A stretch of 64,000 nucleotides of DNA from RUG12461 sp045657665. Its GTDB lineage: Bacteria > Bacillota > Clostridia > Lachnospirales > Lachnospiraceae. Shown here piece after piece: positions 52,233-60,843 of the stretch (positions within the stretch are counted from its first letter, which is position 1; the number at the start of each line of letters is the position of its first letter). Under the pieces are notes generated by a model. It was not told where the DNA came from. It ran no database searches and saw nothing but the letters and a program-made list of their open reading frames with translations. The DNA is taken from positions 124,001 to 188,000 of the forward strand of contig JAZOTN010000030.1 in the NCBI GenBank assembly GCA_045657665.1, in the 5' to 3' direction. Position numbers and translations under genes: made by a program.

Positions 52233-53597
52233 ATGAAAAAGAAAGTACTGGCACTGGCACTTGCGGCAGCGACGTCTCTTTCGATGGTGGCGGCAGGATG
52301 CGGAAGCGCAGCGGCTCCGGCAGCAGAGGCAGATGCTGCGGCAGAAGCTGCTCCGGCAGACAGCGGAGAGACATCAGAGGCGGCAGCTCCTGCAGAGACT
52401 CCGGAAGGCGGGATCCGTCTTGTGAACAACAAGGTAGAGGTTGATGCGGGCCTTAAAAAACTGGCGGCAGCATATGAGGCGGAAACGGGTGTCCCGGTTG
52501 TGATCGAATCGCTTGGCGGCGGAATTGATACACAGGCGACACTGAAAGGGTATTATCAGTCGGACAATATGCCGGACATCTTCGTCTTTGAAGGCGACAT
52601 TCATTATCCGACCTGGGAAGGACTTCTCGCAGACCTTTCCGACGAAGCATGGGTCAACGATACGGAAGCGGAATATGTGAGAGACGGTAAGGTTTACGGC
52701 TTCCCGACCACAACAGAAGCGATCGGACTTGCATACAACGCGGATATCCTTGCAAAGGCAGGCGTGGATCCGAAGAGTATTACGGGACCGGAAAGCATGC
52801 GTGCTGCATTTGAGACGATCGATGCAAAGAAGGATGAACTCGGACTTACTTCCGTTCTCGGATACTATACAGAGTCTTCACAGCTCTGGTGGTCACCCGG
52901 ACAGCACATTTTCGGAACCTATTTCGATTCCGGACTGAAACGTGATGATACGACCTATATCGATCTTTTCAGCGATGGCGGAAAGCTTGACCGGGAGCGT
53001 GCACTTCCCTGGGCGGAAATGGTTGCAATGTTTAATGAGTTTACGGATCCGACCGGTGTTTCCGGAACCTATGATGCACAAGTGCTCGGCTTCACGTCTG
53101 GTAAATATGCGTTTGTAACCCAGGGTTCCTGGATCGGCGCAACAATGGTAAATGATGACAAGGATGCATATGACGCGGCAGGCAATTTCGAGGTTGGTAT
53201 GGTACCGTATGCGTTTATCGAAGGACAGGACACGATCCTGACAAACTCTCCGAACTGGTGGGGCGTCTTCAAGGACGGAAATGTTGACGAGGCGAAGAAG
53301 TTCCTTGCATGGTGCGCGGACAATGATGGCGGTCAGCAAATCCTCGCGGAAGACTGCGGCTTCATCTCCCCGTACGCCTCCAATACGCATGCGGCAGATG
53401 ATCCGTTTGCAAAGACGATCGCGGACTATACCGCAGCAGGAAAGACCTCTTCCTGGCACTGGCTGTCCATGAAGGAAGGGATCGGACAGAATGCAACGGG
53501 TGTTGTTTTCCAGGATTTTGCAATGGGTAACTTCGGCGATGCGAATGCATTCCTCGACACGCTGCAGAGCGTATGCGAAAACTATTATGCAAACTGA
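52233..53597 (+). CDS. Sugar ABC transporter substrate-binding lipoprotein (family 1)
   Basis: 454 residues. Signal peptide with lipobox Cys at about residue 23 (MVAAGC), then an Ala/Glu-rich spacer. The mature part is a family 1 sugar-binding protein: LAAAYEAETGVPVVIES, DNMPDIFVFEGD, YGFPTTTEAIGLAYNADIL and GKYAFVTQGSWIGATM. It is strongly similar to the binding protein at 56728. No permease follows it; the next gene is the GH65 phosphorylase, beginning 1 base after its stop. It probably delivers an alpha-glucoside to the permeases at 58256 and 59302. Confidence 0.93.
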   Translation: MKKKVLALALAAATSLSMVAAGCGSAAAPAAEADAAAEAAPADSGETSEAAAPAETPEGGIRLVNNKVEVDAGLKKLAAAYEAETGVPVVIESLGGGIDTQATLKGYYQSDNMPDIFVFEGDIHYPTWEGLLADLSDEAWVNDTEAEYVRDGKVYGFPTTTEAIGLAYNADILAKAGVDPKSITGPESMRAAFETIDAKKDELGLTSVLGYYTESSQLWWSPGQHIFGTYFDSGLKRDDTTYIDLFSDGGKLDRERALPWAEMVAMFNEFTDPTGVSGTYDAQVLGFTSGKYAFVTQGSWIGATMVNDDKDAYDAAGNFEVGMVPYAFIEGQDTILTNSPNWWGVFKDGNVDEAKKFLAWCADNDGGQQILAEDCGFISPYASNTHAADDPFAKTIADYTAAGKTSSWHWLSMKEGIGQNATGVVFQDFAMGNFGDANAFLDTLQSVCENYYAN

Positions 53598-53598
53598 G

Positions 53599-55875
53599 AT
53601 GCAAATCATCCGAAAAGAGAATTATGACCCGAAAGAACTTAACCTGCACGAAACCCTGTTTGGGAATGCAAATGGTTACATTGGGATACGCGGCACACTC
53701 GAGGAGGGTGTGCCGTCCCAATATCCGACCATGCGCGGGCAGTACGTTTCCGGTGCTTATGAGATCATCCAGATGAAGCAGGCGGAGAGCCTTTGTAATC
53801 TCGTGGAAAAGAAACAGACCATGGTGAATGCAGGTGATACGCAGACGATCATATTGACGGTCGGCGATGAGAAATTCGAGCCGTGGACGGGAAGCGTTTC
53901 GGAGAGCGAGCGGATCCTCGATATGAAGGAAGGGTATACGGAGAGAAGACTCCTTTGGAAAAGTCCTTCCGGGAAAGAGGTCCGTATCCGGATCCGCCGC
54001 ATGGCACATTTTCTTTTGCCGGAGCTCTTTACCATCGAATACGAGGTGGAGCCGGTAGACTTTTCGGGGGACATTGTTTTCGATTCGTATCATATTCCGG
54101 AGACGGCCAACTTTTCCGATCCGGATGATCCGCGGCTTGCGGATGAAAGCCCTTGCTACCTGAAAACGGTGGAGAAAGGGTTTACGGATGAAACGGCCTT
54201 TTCCGTTACGAAGACAAAGGAGAGCGGAGTCCGGATCGCGATGGCATCATCGCATGTTGTATCAAAGGAAAGCGATGGGGACATTCTGCTTCGTGAGGAT
54301 CACGGAGAGCTGATCACCCGTATCCGTGTTCGTGCTTCAAAGGGTGAAAGAGTTTCCCTCATAAAATATACGGTGTTTTCTGATTCCATCAGACATAAGG
54401 ATCCGAAAAATCATGCACTTGATGTGATGAAAGAAGCTACATCGGATGAGATCAGTGCCCTTTACGGGAAGCAGAGAGAGTATCTTCGTTCATTTTTTGA
54501 GAACGCGGGGATGGAGATCGAAGGAGACAGTGAGCTTTCGGATGCGGTCAGCTTTAACATGTATCAGCTCCTTTCGGCAGCGCCTCGTGACGGACATGCT
54601 TCCGTTGCGGCAAAAGGGCTTTCGGGAGAAGGATATGAAGGGCACTATTTCTGGGATACCGAGATGTACGTGGTTCCTTTCTTTACCCTGACGGATCCTG
54701 CTCTTGCAAAGAACATCCTATCCTTCCGTTATGAGACGCTTCCGTCGGCAAGGGAAAACGCCGCGCTCCTTGGACATGGGAAGGGAGCTTTGTATCCGTG
54801 GAGAACGATCACGGGAGTGGAGTGCTCCGGGTATTTTCCGAGCGGAACCGCGGCTTATCATATCAACGGGGCCGTTGCGTATGCCGTGATCCAGTATTAT
54901 CTGACGACGGGAGACAGGGAGTATCTGCTGAAACAGGGACTTGAGATTTTGCTTGAAACAGCAAGGCTCTGGCTGGATACCGGATGCTATGACAGAAGCG
55001 GCAATTTTCAGATCCATACGGTGACCGGACCGGACGAGTACACCTGCATGGTGGACAATAATTACTACACCAATGCCTCAGCAAAATATAACCTCTCATG
55101 GGCAGAAAAGCTGTACCTTGAATTCAAGGATGAGCCGGAGACAGAGGCCATTAAGGCGAGGATCGCGCTGTCGGAAGATGAGATCAGTGCCATGATGCAT
55201 GCGGCGGATCAGATGTATCTTCCTTACGATGAGGATTATGGCATCAACCCCCAGGACGATTCGTTTCTTGATAAGCCCGTGTGGGATCTTGCTGCGACGC
55301 CGAAGGATCATTTCCCGTTGCTTCTTCACTATCATCCTCTGCATTTATACCGTTATCAGGTATGTAAACAGGCGGATACCGTACTTGCGCATTTTCTGTT
55401 TCCGGAGCTGGAGACACGGGAGATCAGAGAGAAAAGCTTCCGTTATTATGAGAAGATCACAACACATGATTCTTCACTTTCCACCTGTGTTTTCAGCATG
55501 ACGGCTTCCATGCTCGGGCTTAAAAAAGAGGCACTTTCTTATTTTGGGGATTCCGCGAAGTTGGATCTTTATAATCTTCACGGCAACACAAAAGACGGCG
55601 TGCATACCGCGAATATGGGTGGATGCTATATGGCGATCGTAAACGGATTTGCAGGACTTCGCGTTTCGGAAAAAGGACTCTCCGTTGACCCGTTTTTGCC
55701 GGAAGGTTTTAAGCAGTATGCTTTTCCGATCTGTTACCGGGGACGCAGGCTTTCCGTTTCCGTGAATGAAAAAGAGATAAAGCTTTCCGTGTTAAAAGGT
55801 GATCCGGTGGAGCTCTTTTGCAGGGGAGAGAAAATCAGTGTTTCAAAGGAGGAACCATGGACATGCGAGCAGTGA
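53599..55875 (+). CDS. Disaccharide phosphorylase, GH65
   Basis: 758 residues from the ATG at 53599, right after the binding-protein stop; an ATG at 53587 inside that gene is also possible. Full-length GH65: N-terminal sandwich starting LNLHETLFGNANGYIGIRG, the catalytic helical-barrel part with SGEGYEGHYFWDTEMY, and catalytic Glu480 in TGPDEYTCM. It splits an alpha-linked disaccharide with phosphate to beta-glucose 1-phosphate and a sugar. Maltose, trehalose, kojibiose and nigerose enzymes all share these motifs, so the linkage is not decided here. The next gene overlaps and encodes the mutase for the product, which supports the assignment. Confidence 0.93.
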   Translation: MQIIRKENYDPKELNLHETLFGNANGYIGIRGTLEEGVPSQYPTMRGQYVSGAYEIIQMKQAESLCNLVEKKQTMVNAGDTQTIILTVGDEKFEPWTGSVSESERILDMKEGYTERRLLWKSPSGKEVRIRIRRMAHFLLPELFTIEYEVEPVDFSGDIVFDSYHIPETANFSDPDDPRLADESPCYLKTVEKGFTDETAFSVTKTKESGVRIAMASSHVVSKESDGDILLREDHGELITRIRVRASKGERVSLIKYTVFSDSIRHKDPKNHALDVMKEATSDEISALYGKQREYLRSFFENAGMEIEGDSELSDAVSFNMYQLLSAAPRDGHASVAAKGLSGEGYEGHYFWDTEMYVVPFFTLTDPALAKNILSFRYETLPSARENAALLGHGKGALYPWRTITGVECSGYFPSGTAAYHINGAVAYAVIQYYLTTGDREYLLKQGLEILLETARLWLDTGCYDRSGNFQIHTVTGPDEYTCMVDNNYYTNASAKYNLSWAEKLYLEFKDEPETEAIKARIALSEDEISAMMHAADQMYLPYDEDYGINPQDDSFLDKPVWDLAATPKDHFPLLLHYHPLHLYRYQVCKQADTVLAHFLFPELETREIREKSFRYYEKITTHDSSLSTCVFSMTASMLGLKKEALSYFGDSAKLDLYNLHGNTKDGVHTANMGGCYMAIVNGFAGLRVSEKGLSVDPFLPEGFKQYAFPICYRGRRLSVSVNEKEIKLSVLKGDPVELFCRGEKISVSKEEPWTCEQ

Positions 55876-56495
55876 TTTTTGACCTGGACGGGGTACTGGT
55901 CCACACGGACCGGTTCCATTATCTGGCATGGAAAAGACTGAGTGATGAGACCGGCGTGTATTTTGACGAGAAGATCAATGAAAGACTCCGCGGTGTCAGC
56001 CGTGATGAAAGTCTTGAGATCATTCTGGAACGATATGAGGGAAAGAAGCTTTCGGACATGGAAAAGAAAGAACTGACCGAACGGAAGAATCGGTATTATG
56101 TGGAGTATTTAAATACCATGACACCGGAGGATGTGACAAAGGAGGTGAGAGAGGTATTAAAGTCTCTGAAGGAGAGAGGATTGAAACTGGCGGTCGGCTC
56201 GTCGAGCAAAAACACAGCGTTTATTCTGGAGAAAACGGCGCTTAAGGAAAGCTTTGATGCGGTTTCGGACGGAACCATGATCAGCAGGACCAAGCCGGAT
56301 CCCGAAGTGTTTCTGCTCGCGGCAAAGCTTCTTGACGAAGAGCCTGCAGGGTGTCTTGTGGTGGAAGATGCAGACGCAGGTATCAGGGCCGGAAGAGCAG
56401 GTGGAATGAAAACGGCCGCATACGGCGCTGCGACATCCGGTAATCAGGCTGATTACAATCTTCACAGCTTTCAGGATCTTTTGGGAATCTGCTGA
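55857..56495 (+). CDS. pgmB: Beta-phosphoglucomutase
   Basis: 212 residues from the ATG at 55857, preceded by AAAGGAGG and overlapping the phosphorylase gene by 19 bases. HAD-family fold: nucleophile and acid Asp pair in FDLDGVLVHTD, GVSRDESLE cap helix, GSSSKN, and KPDPEVFLLAA with VVEDADAGIRAG. It converts beta-glucose 1-phosphate from the GH65 enzyme to glucose 6-phosphate. The overlap and order are the usual arrangement for this pathway. A short terminator follows. Confidence 0.95.
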   Translation: MDMRAVIFDLDGVLVHTDRFHYLAWKRLSDETGVYFDEKINERLRGVSRDESLEIILERYEGKKLSDMEKKELTERKNRYYVEYLNTMTPEDVTKEVREVLKSLKERGLKLAVGSSSKNTAFILEKTALKESFDAVSDGTMISRTKPDPEVFLLAAKLLDEEPAGCLVVEDADAGIRAGRAGGMKTAAYGAATSGNQADYNLHSFQDLLGIC

Positions 56496-56563
56496 CAAGG
56501 ATCATTTTTGTCGGCCAAAACATACAAAAAAACAGTTTCTGATTTGTGAAATATGACGAATTG

Positions 56564-56584
56564 ACGAATTCCATTCGTTTTTTT
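56564..56584 (+). terminator. Probable terminator after pgmB
   Basis: A small hairpin, ACGAAT-TCC-ATTCGT (56564-56569 and 56573-56578), is followed at once by a run of seven T. The stem is short, so termination may be partial. Confidence 0.6.
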
Positions 56585-56585
56585 G

Positions 56586-56623
56586 CCAAAAACGGTTGCT
56601 TTTTTTTGAAAATCAGATATAGT
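56586..56623 (+). promoter_or_regulatory. Promoter of the second solute-binding-protein operon, with possible LacI operator
   Basis: TTGCTT (56596-56601) and TATAGT (56618-56623) are 16 bases apart. The -35 box overlaps CAAAAACGGTTGCTTTT (56587-56603), an imperfect palindrome with central CG of the kind bound by LacI/CcpA-family repressors. The operator reading is tentative. Confidence 0.5.
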
Positions 56624-56727
56624 GATTATTAACTTAAACGCAAAAGTTGAACAGAGCGACAAGAGTATCTTGTAACTTTTGCGGCAAAGTAACCAAACGA
56701 TCCATTTATTATCACAAGGAGGAAATT

Positions 56728-58119
56728 ATGAAGAAGAAAGTTTTGGCTCTCATCATGACAGGCATCATGGCAGTATCCATGGCAGCTTGCGGCCAGACGG
56801 CAGCAGCACCGGCGGCAGATGCTCCGGCAGCAGACGCTCCAGCAGCGGAAGAAGCACCTGCAGCGGAAGAGGCTCCGGCAGCAGAAGAGACAGCAGAGGA
56901 AGCAGCACCGGCAGAGACCCCGTCCGGCGGTATCCGTCTTGTAAACGGAAAGATCGAGGTTGACTCGATGCTTAAAGAAGCAGCAGCTAAGTTCGAAGAA
57001 GAGACCGGTATCCCGGTAGTGATCGAGTCCATGGGTGGCGGTGTTAACATCCAGGATACTCTGAAGGGATATTATCAGGCAGATAACATGCCCGACATCT
57101 TCGTTTGCGGAAGCGATGATGACTTCGGTAACTGGGACGGCATGCTGGTAGACATGAGCGGCGAAGCTTGGGCGAGCGATACGGAAGCTGCATACATCAG
57201 CTCCCAGTACGGCACGATCGGTTTCCCGTACACCACTGAGGCGATCGGACTTGCTTACAATGCAGATCTTCTTGAGAAGGCAGGCGTTGATCCGAAGAGC
57301 ATCACCGGACCGGAATCCATGAAGGCTGCTTTCGAAACTCTTGATTCCAAGAAGGATGAGCTTGGTCTTACCGCAGTTATCGGATGGTACTGCGAGCCGA
57401 AGGATCTGTATTGGTCCACCGGTTCCCACAGCTTTGCAAACTATCTGGATGCAGGTCTTAAGAGAGATGACACAACCTATTCTGATCTGCTTGCAGACGG
57501 CGGACAGATCGATGAGGCACGTTTCCACGATTACGCAGAGATGGTTGGTCTCTTCAACCAGTACGCAGATCAGTCCATGCTGACAAGCGGCACCTATGAT
57601 CAGCAGATCCAGAATTTTGCTTCCGGCAAGTATGCATTCGTAACCCAGGGTTCCTGGATCGGTGCTACCATGACAAGTGATCAGGCAGACAACTATGCTG
57701 CAGCAGGAAACTTCAAGTGCGGAATGATCCCGTACGCATTCCAGGAGGGTATTGATACGATCCTTACGAACTCTCCGTCCTGGTGGGCAGTATTTGACAA
57801 TGAGAATAAAGATCTTTCTCTTCAGTTCCTGCAGTGGCTCAGCGGTGACGAAGGACAGGAGATCCTTGTAAAGAAGGCAGGTTTCATCAGCCCGTTCAAG
57901 TCCTGCACCTTCGTTGCGGATGATCCGTTCGCAGCTACGATCTCTGAGTACACGGCAGCAGGCAAGACCTCTTCCTGGCATTGGCTCAAGAACAAAGCAG
58001 GTCTTGACCAGAATGCAACAGGCCAGCTTTACACCGACTATGCACTTGGTGTAATCCCGGATGCGGATGCGTTCACGGCTGCTATGAAGAGCAAGATCGC
58101 GGAGTACTACGCAAACTAA
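56728..58119 (+). CDS. Sugar ABC transporter substrate-binding lipoprotein (family 1), second copy
   Basis: 463 residues from the ATG at 56728 after AAGGAGG; an upstream TTG or ATG frame extension lies in the promoter. Lipobox SMAAC near residue 20, then a long Ala/Glu spacer, then the binding domain with FEEETGIPVVIESMGGGV, DNMPDIFVCGSD, GFPYTTEAIGLAYNADLL and GKYAFVTQGSWIGATM. It is a paralogue of the protein at 52233. Its gene is followed by a 7-base-pair hairpin and then two permeases, so this is the main binding protein of that importer. Codon choice is highly biased, as expected for an abundant protein. Confidence 0.94.
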   Translation: MKKKVLALIMTGIMAVSMAACGQTAAAPAADAPAADAPAAEEAPAAEEAPAAEETAEEAAPAETPSGGIRLVNGKIEVDSMLKEAAAKFEEETGIPVVIESMGGGVNIQDTLKGYYQADNMPDIFVCGSDDDFGNWDGMLVDMSGEAWASDTEAAYISSQYGTIGFPYTTEAIGLAYNADLLEKAGVDPKSITGPESMKAAFETLDSKKDELGLTAVIGWYCEPKDLYWSTGSHSFANYLDAGLKRDDTTYSDLLADGGQIDEARFHDYAEMVGLFNQYADQSMLTSGTYDQQIQNFASGKYAFVTQGSWIGATMTSDQADNYAAAGNFKCGMIPYAFQEGIDTILTNSPSWWAVFDNENKDLSLQFLQWLSGDEGQEILVKKAGFISPFKSCTFVADDPFAATISEYTAAGKTSSWHWLKNKAGLDQNATGQLYTDYALGVIPDADAFTAAMKSKIAEYYAN

Positions 58120-58145
58120 ACAGCAGCTCTTTTACTGCAAACAAC

Positions 58146-58167
58146 AGGGGCGGCCAAGGTCGCCCCT
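58146..58167 (+). other. Hairpin between binding-protein and permease genes
   Basis: AGGGGCG (58146-58152) pairs with CGCCCCT (58161-58167) around an 8-base loop. No T-run follows directly. Such hairpins often protect the upstream message or cause partial stopping, so that the binding protein is made in excess over the permeases. Confidence 0.6.
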
Positions 58168-58255
58168 ATTAGAAATTTTTGACACATGTAATTATCAACC
58201 GGTATCGGGATCGGCGAAAAAACGCATCCCGATCCACGCAATGGAGGGGTACTAA

Positions 58256-59302
58256 ATGGAAAGTGTTGGGAAAAAAGTGCTTTCGGTTGTGGTCCTTCTG
58301 GCCGGCGTTGGAAGTCTCATCGCAGCTCTGGCTATGGATTTCAGCGGCAGCAAGTCTACAATTCGAGGCCCGCTACTGATCATCGGAATCATTCTTTTCT
58401 TTGTCGGACTTTACCTGATTCCGACGATGAAACATCACCGTAAGATCGTTTATATCATCTTCCTGTTTCCGCTTCTTTTCACATTCGTTGTAACGGTGAT
58501 CATCCCGCTTGTTCTTGGTATCGGATATTCCTTTACCGACTGGACGGGAATCAAGTTCACACAGGTGGTCGGATTCCAGAATTATCTGAGTATGTTCAAG
58601 GATCCTTCGTTTATCTGGTCCATCCTGATCACATTTATCTTTGTGGCGCTGAATATGCTTCTCGTTAACCTGGTGGCATTTCTGCTCGCGCTTCTTTGCA
58701 CATCGGGCTTAAAGGGCGGCGGTTTCTTCCGCGCTTCCTACTTCCTGCCGAACCTGATCGGCGGTATCGTACTGGGTTATATCTGGCAGTTCGTTTTCAA
58801 CAACGTGCTGATCAATCTGACCGGTGGAATATCGATGCTCGTAAAGACAGGACCGGCTTTGTTCGCGATCGTTATCGTGTATATCTGGCAGTACGCCGGC
58901 TATATCATGTTGATCTATATCACAGGACTTACGCAGATTCCCGGAGATGTGCTTGAGGCCGCCAAGATCGACGGCGCAACCCCGAGCCAGACTCTGTTCC
59001 AGGTGAAAATCCCCATGATCGCATCGACATTTACGATCTGTACATTCCTGACGCTGACTTCCGCGTTCAAACAGTTCGATGTGAACATGGCTCTTACCAA
59101 CGGTACCGGTTCTGTTCCCGATTTCATGGGCAGCTACCTGACGAACGGAACCCAGATGCTGGCACTGAATATCTATAATACGGCGATAGCGAAAAACAGC
59201 TATGCGCTGGGGCAGGCGAAAGCAGTGCTGTTCTTTATCATACTGGCGGTCGTTTCGCTGATCCAGGTACGTCTGTCCAATAAGAAGGAGGTGGAGCTGT
59301 AA
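58256..59302 (+). CDS. Sugar ABC permease, MalF type
   Basis: 348 residues, preceded by GGAGGGG. Two N-terminal membrane segments (residues about 8-28 and 40-60) come before the usual six-segment permease core, giving eight in all. The family loop is GDVLEAAKIDGATPSQTLFQVKIPMI, which contacts the ATPase. It pairs with the protein at 59302. The extra N-terminal segments are reminiscent of MalF itself. No ABC ATPase gene follows, so the motor is probably a shared MsmX-like protein encoded elsewhere. Confidence 0.93.
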   Translation: MESVGKKVLSVVVLLAGVGSLIAALAMDFSGSKSTIRGPLLIIGIILFFVGLYLIPTMKHHRKIVYIIFLFPLLFTFVVTVIIPLVLGIGYSFTDWTGIKFTQVVGFQNYLSMFKDPSFIWSILITFIFVALNMLLVNLVAFLLALLCTSGLKGGGFFRASYFLPNLIGGIVLGYIWQFVFNNVLINLTGGISMLVKTGPALFAIVIVYIWQYAGYIMLIYITGLTQIPGDVLEAAKIDGATPSQTLFQVKIPMIASTFTICTFLTLTSAFKQFDVNMALTNGTGSVPDFMGSYLTNGTQMLALNIYNTAIAKNSYALGQAKAVLFFIILAVVSLIQVRLSNKKEVEL

Positions 59303-60189
59303 TGGGTGAAGGAAGACAAGTAGGAAAAGGTGTAAAAGTCCGTGCGTTTATCTGCACGCTCATCGGTATCCTCGTTGCAGTTTACGTCCTGTTTCCGTTC
59401 TACCTTGTGGTTTTGAACGCATTCAAGGCACAGACTTCGATCATTGAAAGCCCCATCAGCTTTGCGGGCGCTTCATTCAAGCAATTGGCGGAAAACCTTA
59501 CGTCGGTTGTCAACAACTCGAACTTCAATTTCTGGTATGCATTCGGAACATCCGCGATCATTACAGTGATCTCGCTGATTCTTCTTGCTTTGTTCGGTGC
59601 CATGGCAGCATGGGTCATCAGCCGCAACAACAAGAAGAAATGGTCGACTGCGATCTATATGGTATTTATCGCATCCATGATCATTCCTTTCCAGGTGGTC
59701 ATGCTTCCGTTGATCAGTACGTTTCGAGATGTCGGAAAGTTTATCGGTATCAGCATGCTCCAGTCAATCCCCGGAATCATCTTTGCATACTGCGGATTCG
59801 GTGGGGCCATGACGGTGTTCATCCTTGCGGGTTTCATCAAGGGTGTTCCCTATGATCTGGAGGAAGCGGCGTCTATCGACGGATGCTCACCGGAAGGAAC
59901 TTTCTTCCGCATTATTTTTCCACTTCTGACCCCGGTCATCACGACCGTGACGATCCTGAACGGAATGTGGATCTGGAACGATTACCTCCTGCCGTCCCTG
60001 ATGCTCGGACAGAACGGGAAGGTCAAAACCCTTCCGGTGGCCGTGCAGGCGTTTGTCGGCTCTTATGTAAAACAATGGGATCTGATCCTGACGGCGGCAC
60101 TTCTTGCGATTCTGCCGATGATCATTATCTTCCTGATCGCGCAAAAGCAGATTATGAACGGTATGATCGAAGGCGCGGTAAAAGGTTAG
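59302..60189 (+). CDS. Sugar ABC permease, MalG type
   Basis: 295 residues, starting one base inside the end of the MalF-type gene, after AAGGAGG. Six membrane segments; an EAA loop, DLEEAASIDGCSPEGTFFRIIFPLL; and a C-terminal FLIAQKQIMNGMIEGAVKG, which is a common end of MalG/UgpE proteins. It completes the channel of the alpha-glucoside importer. It ends 3 bases before the YesL-like gene. Confidence 0.94.
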   Translation: MGEGRQVGKGVKVRAFICTLIGILVAVYVLFPFYLVVLNAFKAQTSIIESPISFAGASFKQLAENLTSVVNNSNFNFWYAFGTSAIITVISLILLALFGAMAAWVISRNNKKKWSTAIYMVFIASMIIPFQVVMLPLISTFRDVGKFIGISMLQSIPGIIFAYCGFGGAMTVFILAGFIKGVPYDLEEAASIDGCSPEGTFFRIIFPLLTPVITTVTILNGMWIWNDYLLPSLMLGQNGKVKTLPVAVQAFVGSYVKQWDLILTAALLAILPMIIIFLIAQKQIMNGMIEGAVKG

Positions 60190-60192
60190 TCT

Positions 60193-60843
60193 ATGAATCT
60201 GTTTAGCGCTGAGGGCCCGCTGATGCGGGCTCTCAGTAATATCGTCACACTCCTTGTCCTGAATCTTCTGACTGCGCTTTGCAGCATCCCGATTTTTACC
60301 GCGGGCGCTGCGTTCTCTGCAATGCATTATATGATCATGAAGATGATGGACGGAGAGGACGGAAGAGTACCGAAACGGTATTTCGAGCAGTTCCGGACAA
60401 ATTTTAAGACCTCAACGCCTGTTTGGCTGGTGCTTCTCGCGATCGCCGTGTTTCTCTGGTTCGATTATCGGGTCTTTCTCTCACAAAATGATACACCGCT
60501 CAGGGTGCTGCTCATCGCGATCTGGGTTGCAGCGTTTGTTCTTTTTGCGCTGTTTGTGTGGATCTTTCCCGTGATGTCCCGCTTTGAGGGAGGATTTCGC
60601 GGAGCATTCCGCAACGCGTTTCGTCTCTCGGTCGGATCGTTTCCAAGAACGCTTGGTATGATGGCGCTGTATTTTGTAATCACGTTTGTGTTGTCACAGT
60701 CCTGGAAGCTTTTGCCGTTGTTCTTCCTGTTCGGATTTACGGCTCCGGCGTATTTTTCAGCGCTGCTTTATTATCCGGTCATCAAACGGATGATCAAGCG
60801 TGTGACCGGAGAGGAGGAGGAAAGCGATGACACATCTTCTTGA
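60193..60843 (+). CDS. YesL-like membrane protein (DUF624)
   Basis: 216 residues with about five membrane segments. It matches YesL/DUF624: N-terminal LVLNLLTALCSIPIFTAGAAFSAMHYMIMK and a central LFVWIFPVMSRFEGG. Such proteins occur with sugar ABC importers and are thought to assist them; the mechanism is not established. It starts 3 bases after the MalG-type gene. A stable hairpin lies in its first codons (60209-60236). It overlaps the GH32 gene by 17 bases. Confidence 0.88.
   Translation: MNLFSAEGPLMRALSNIVTLLVLNLLTALCSIPIFTAGAAFSAMHYMIMKMMDGEDGRVPKRYFEQFRTNFKTSTPVWLVLLAIAVFLWFDYRVFLSQNDTPLRVLLIAIWVAAFVLFALFVWIFPVMSRFEGGFRGAFRNAFRLSVGSFPRTLGMMALYFVITFVLSQSWKLLPLFFLFGFTAPAYFSALLYYPVIKRMIKRVTGEEEESDDTSS
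60209..60236 (+). other. Stable hairpin in the start of the YesL-like gene
   Basis: A 12-base-pair stem (60209-60220 with 60225-60236, one G-T pair) with a TGAT tetraloop, G+C-rich, begins 16 bases after the start codon. It could slow translation or act as an RNA-processing boundary between the permease and the enzyme part of the operon; it may also be chance. Confidence 0.5.

Noticed and set aside
56647..56727. N-terminal extension of the second sugar-binding protein
   Set aside because: It lies in the leader after the promoter; the ATG at 56728 has AAGGAGG and gives a normal lipoprotein signal peptide.
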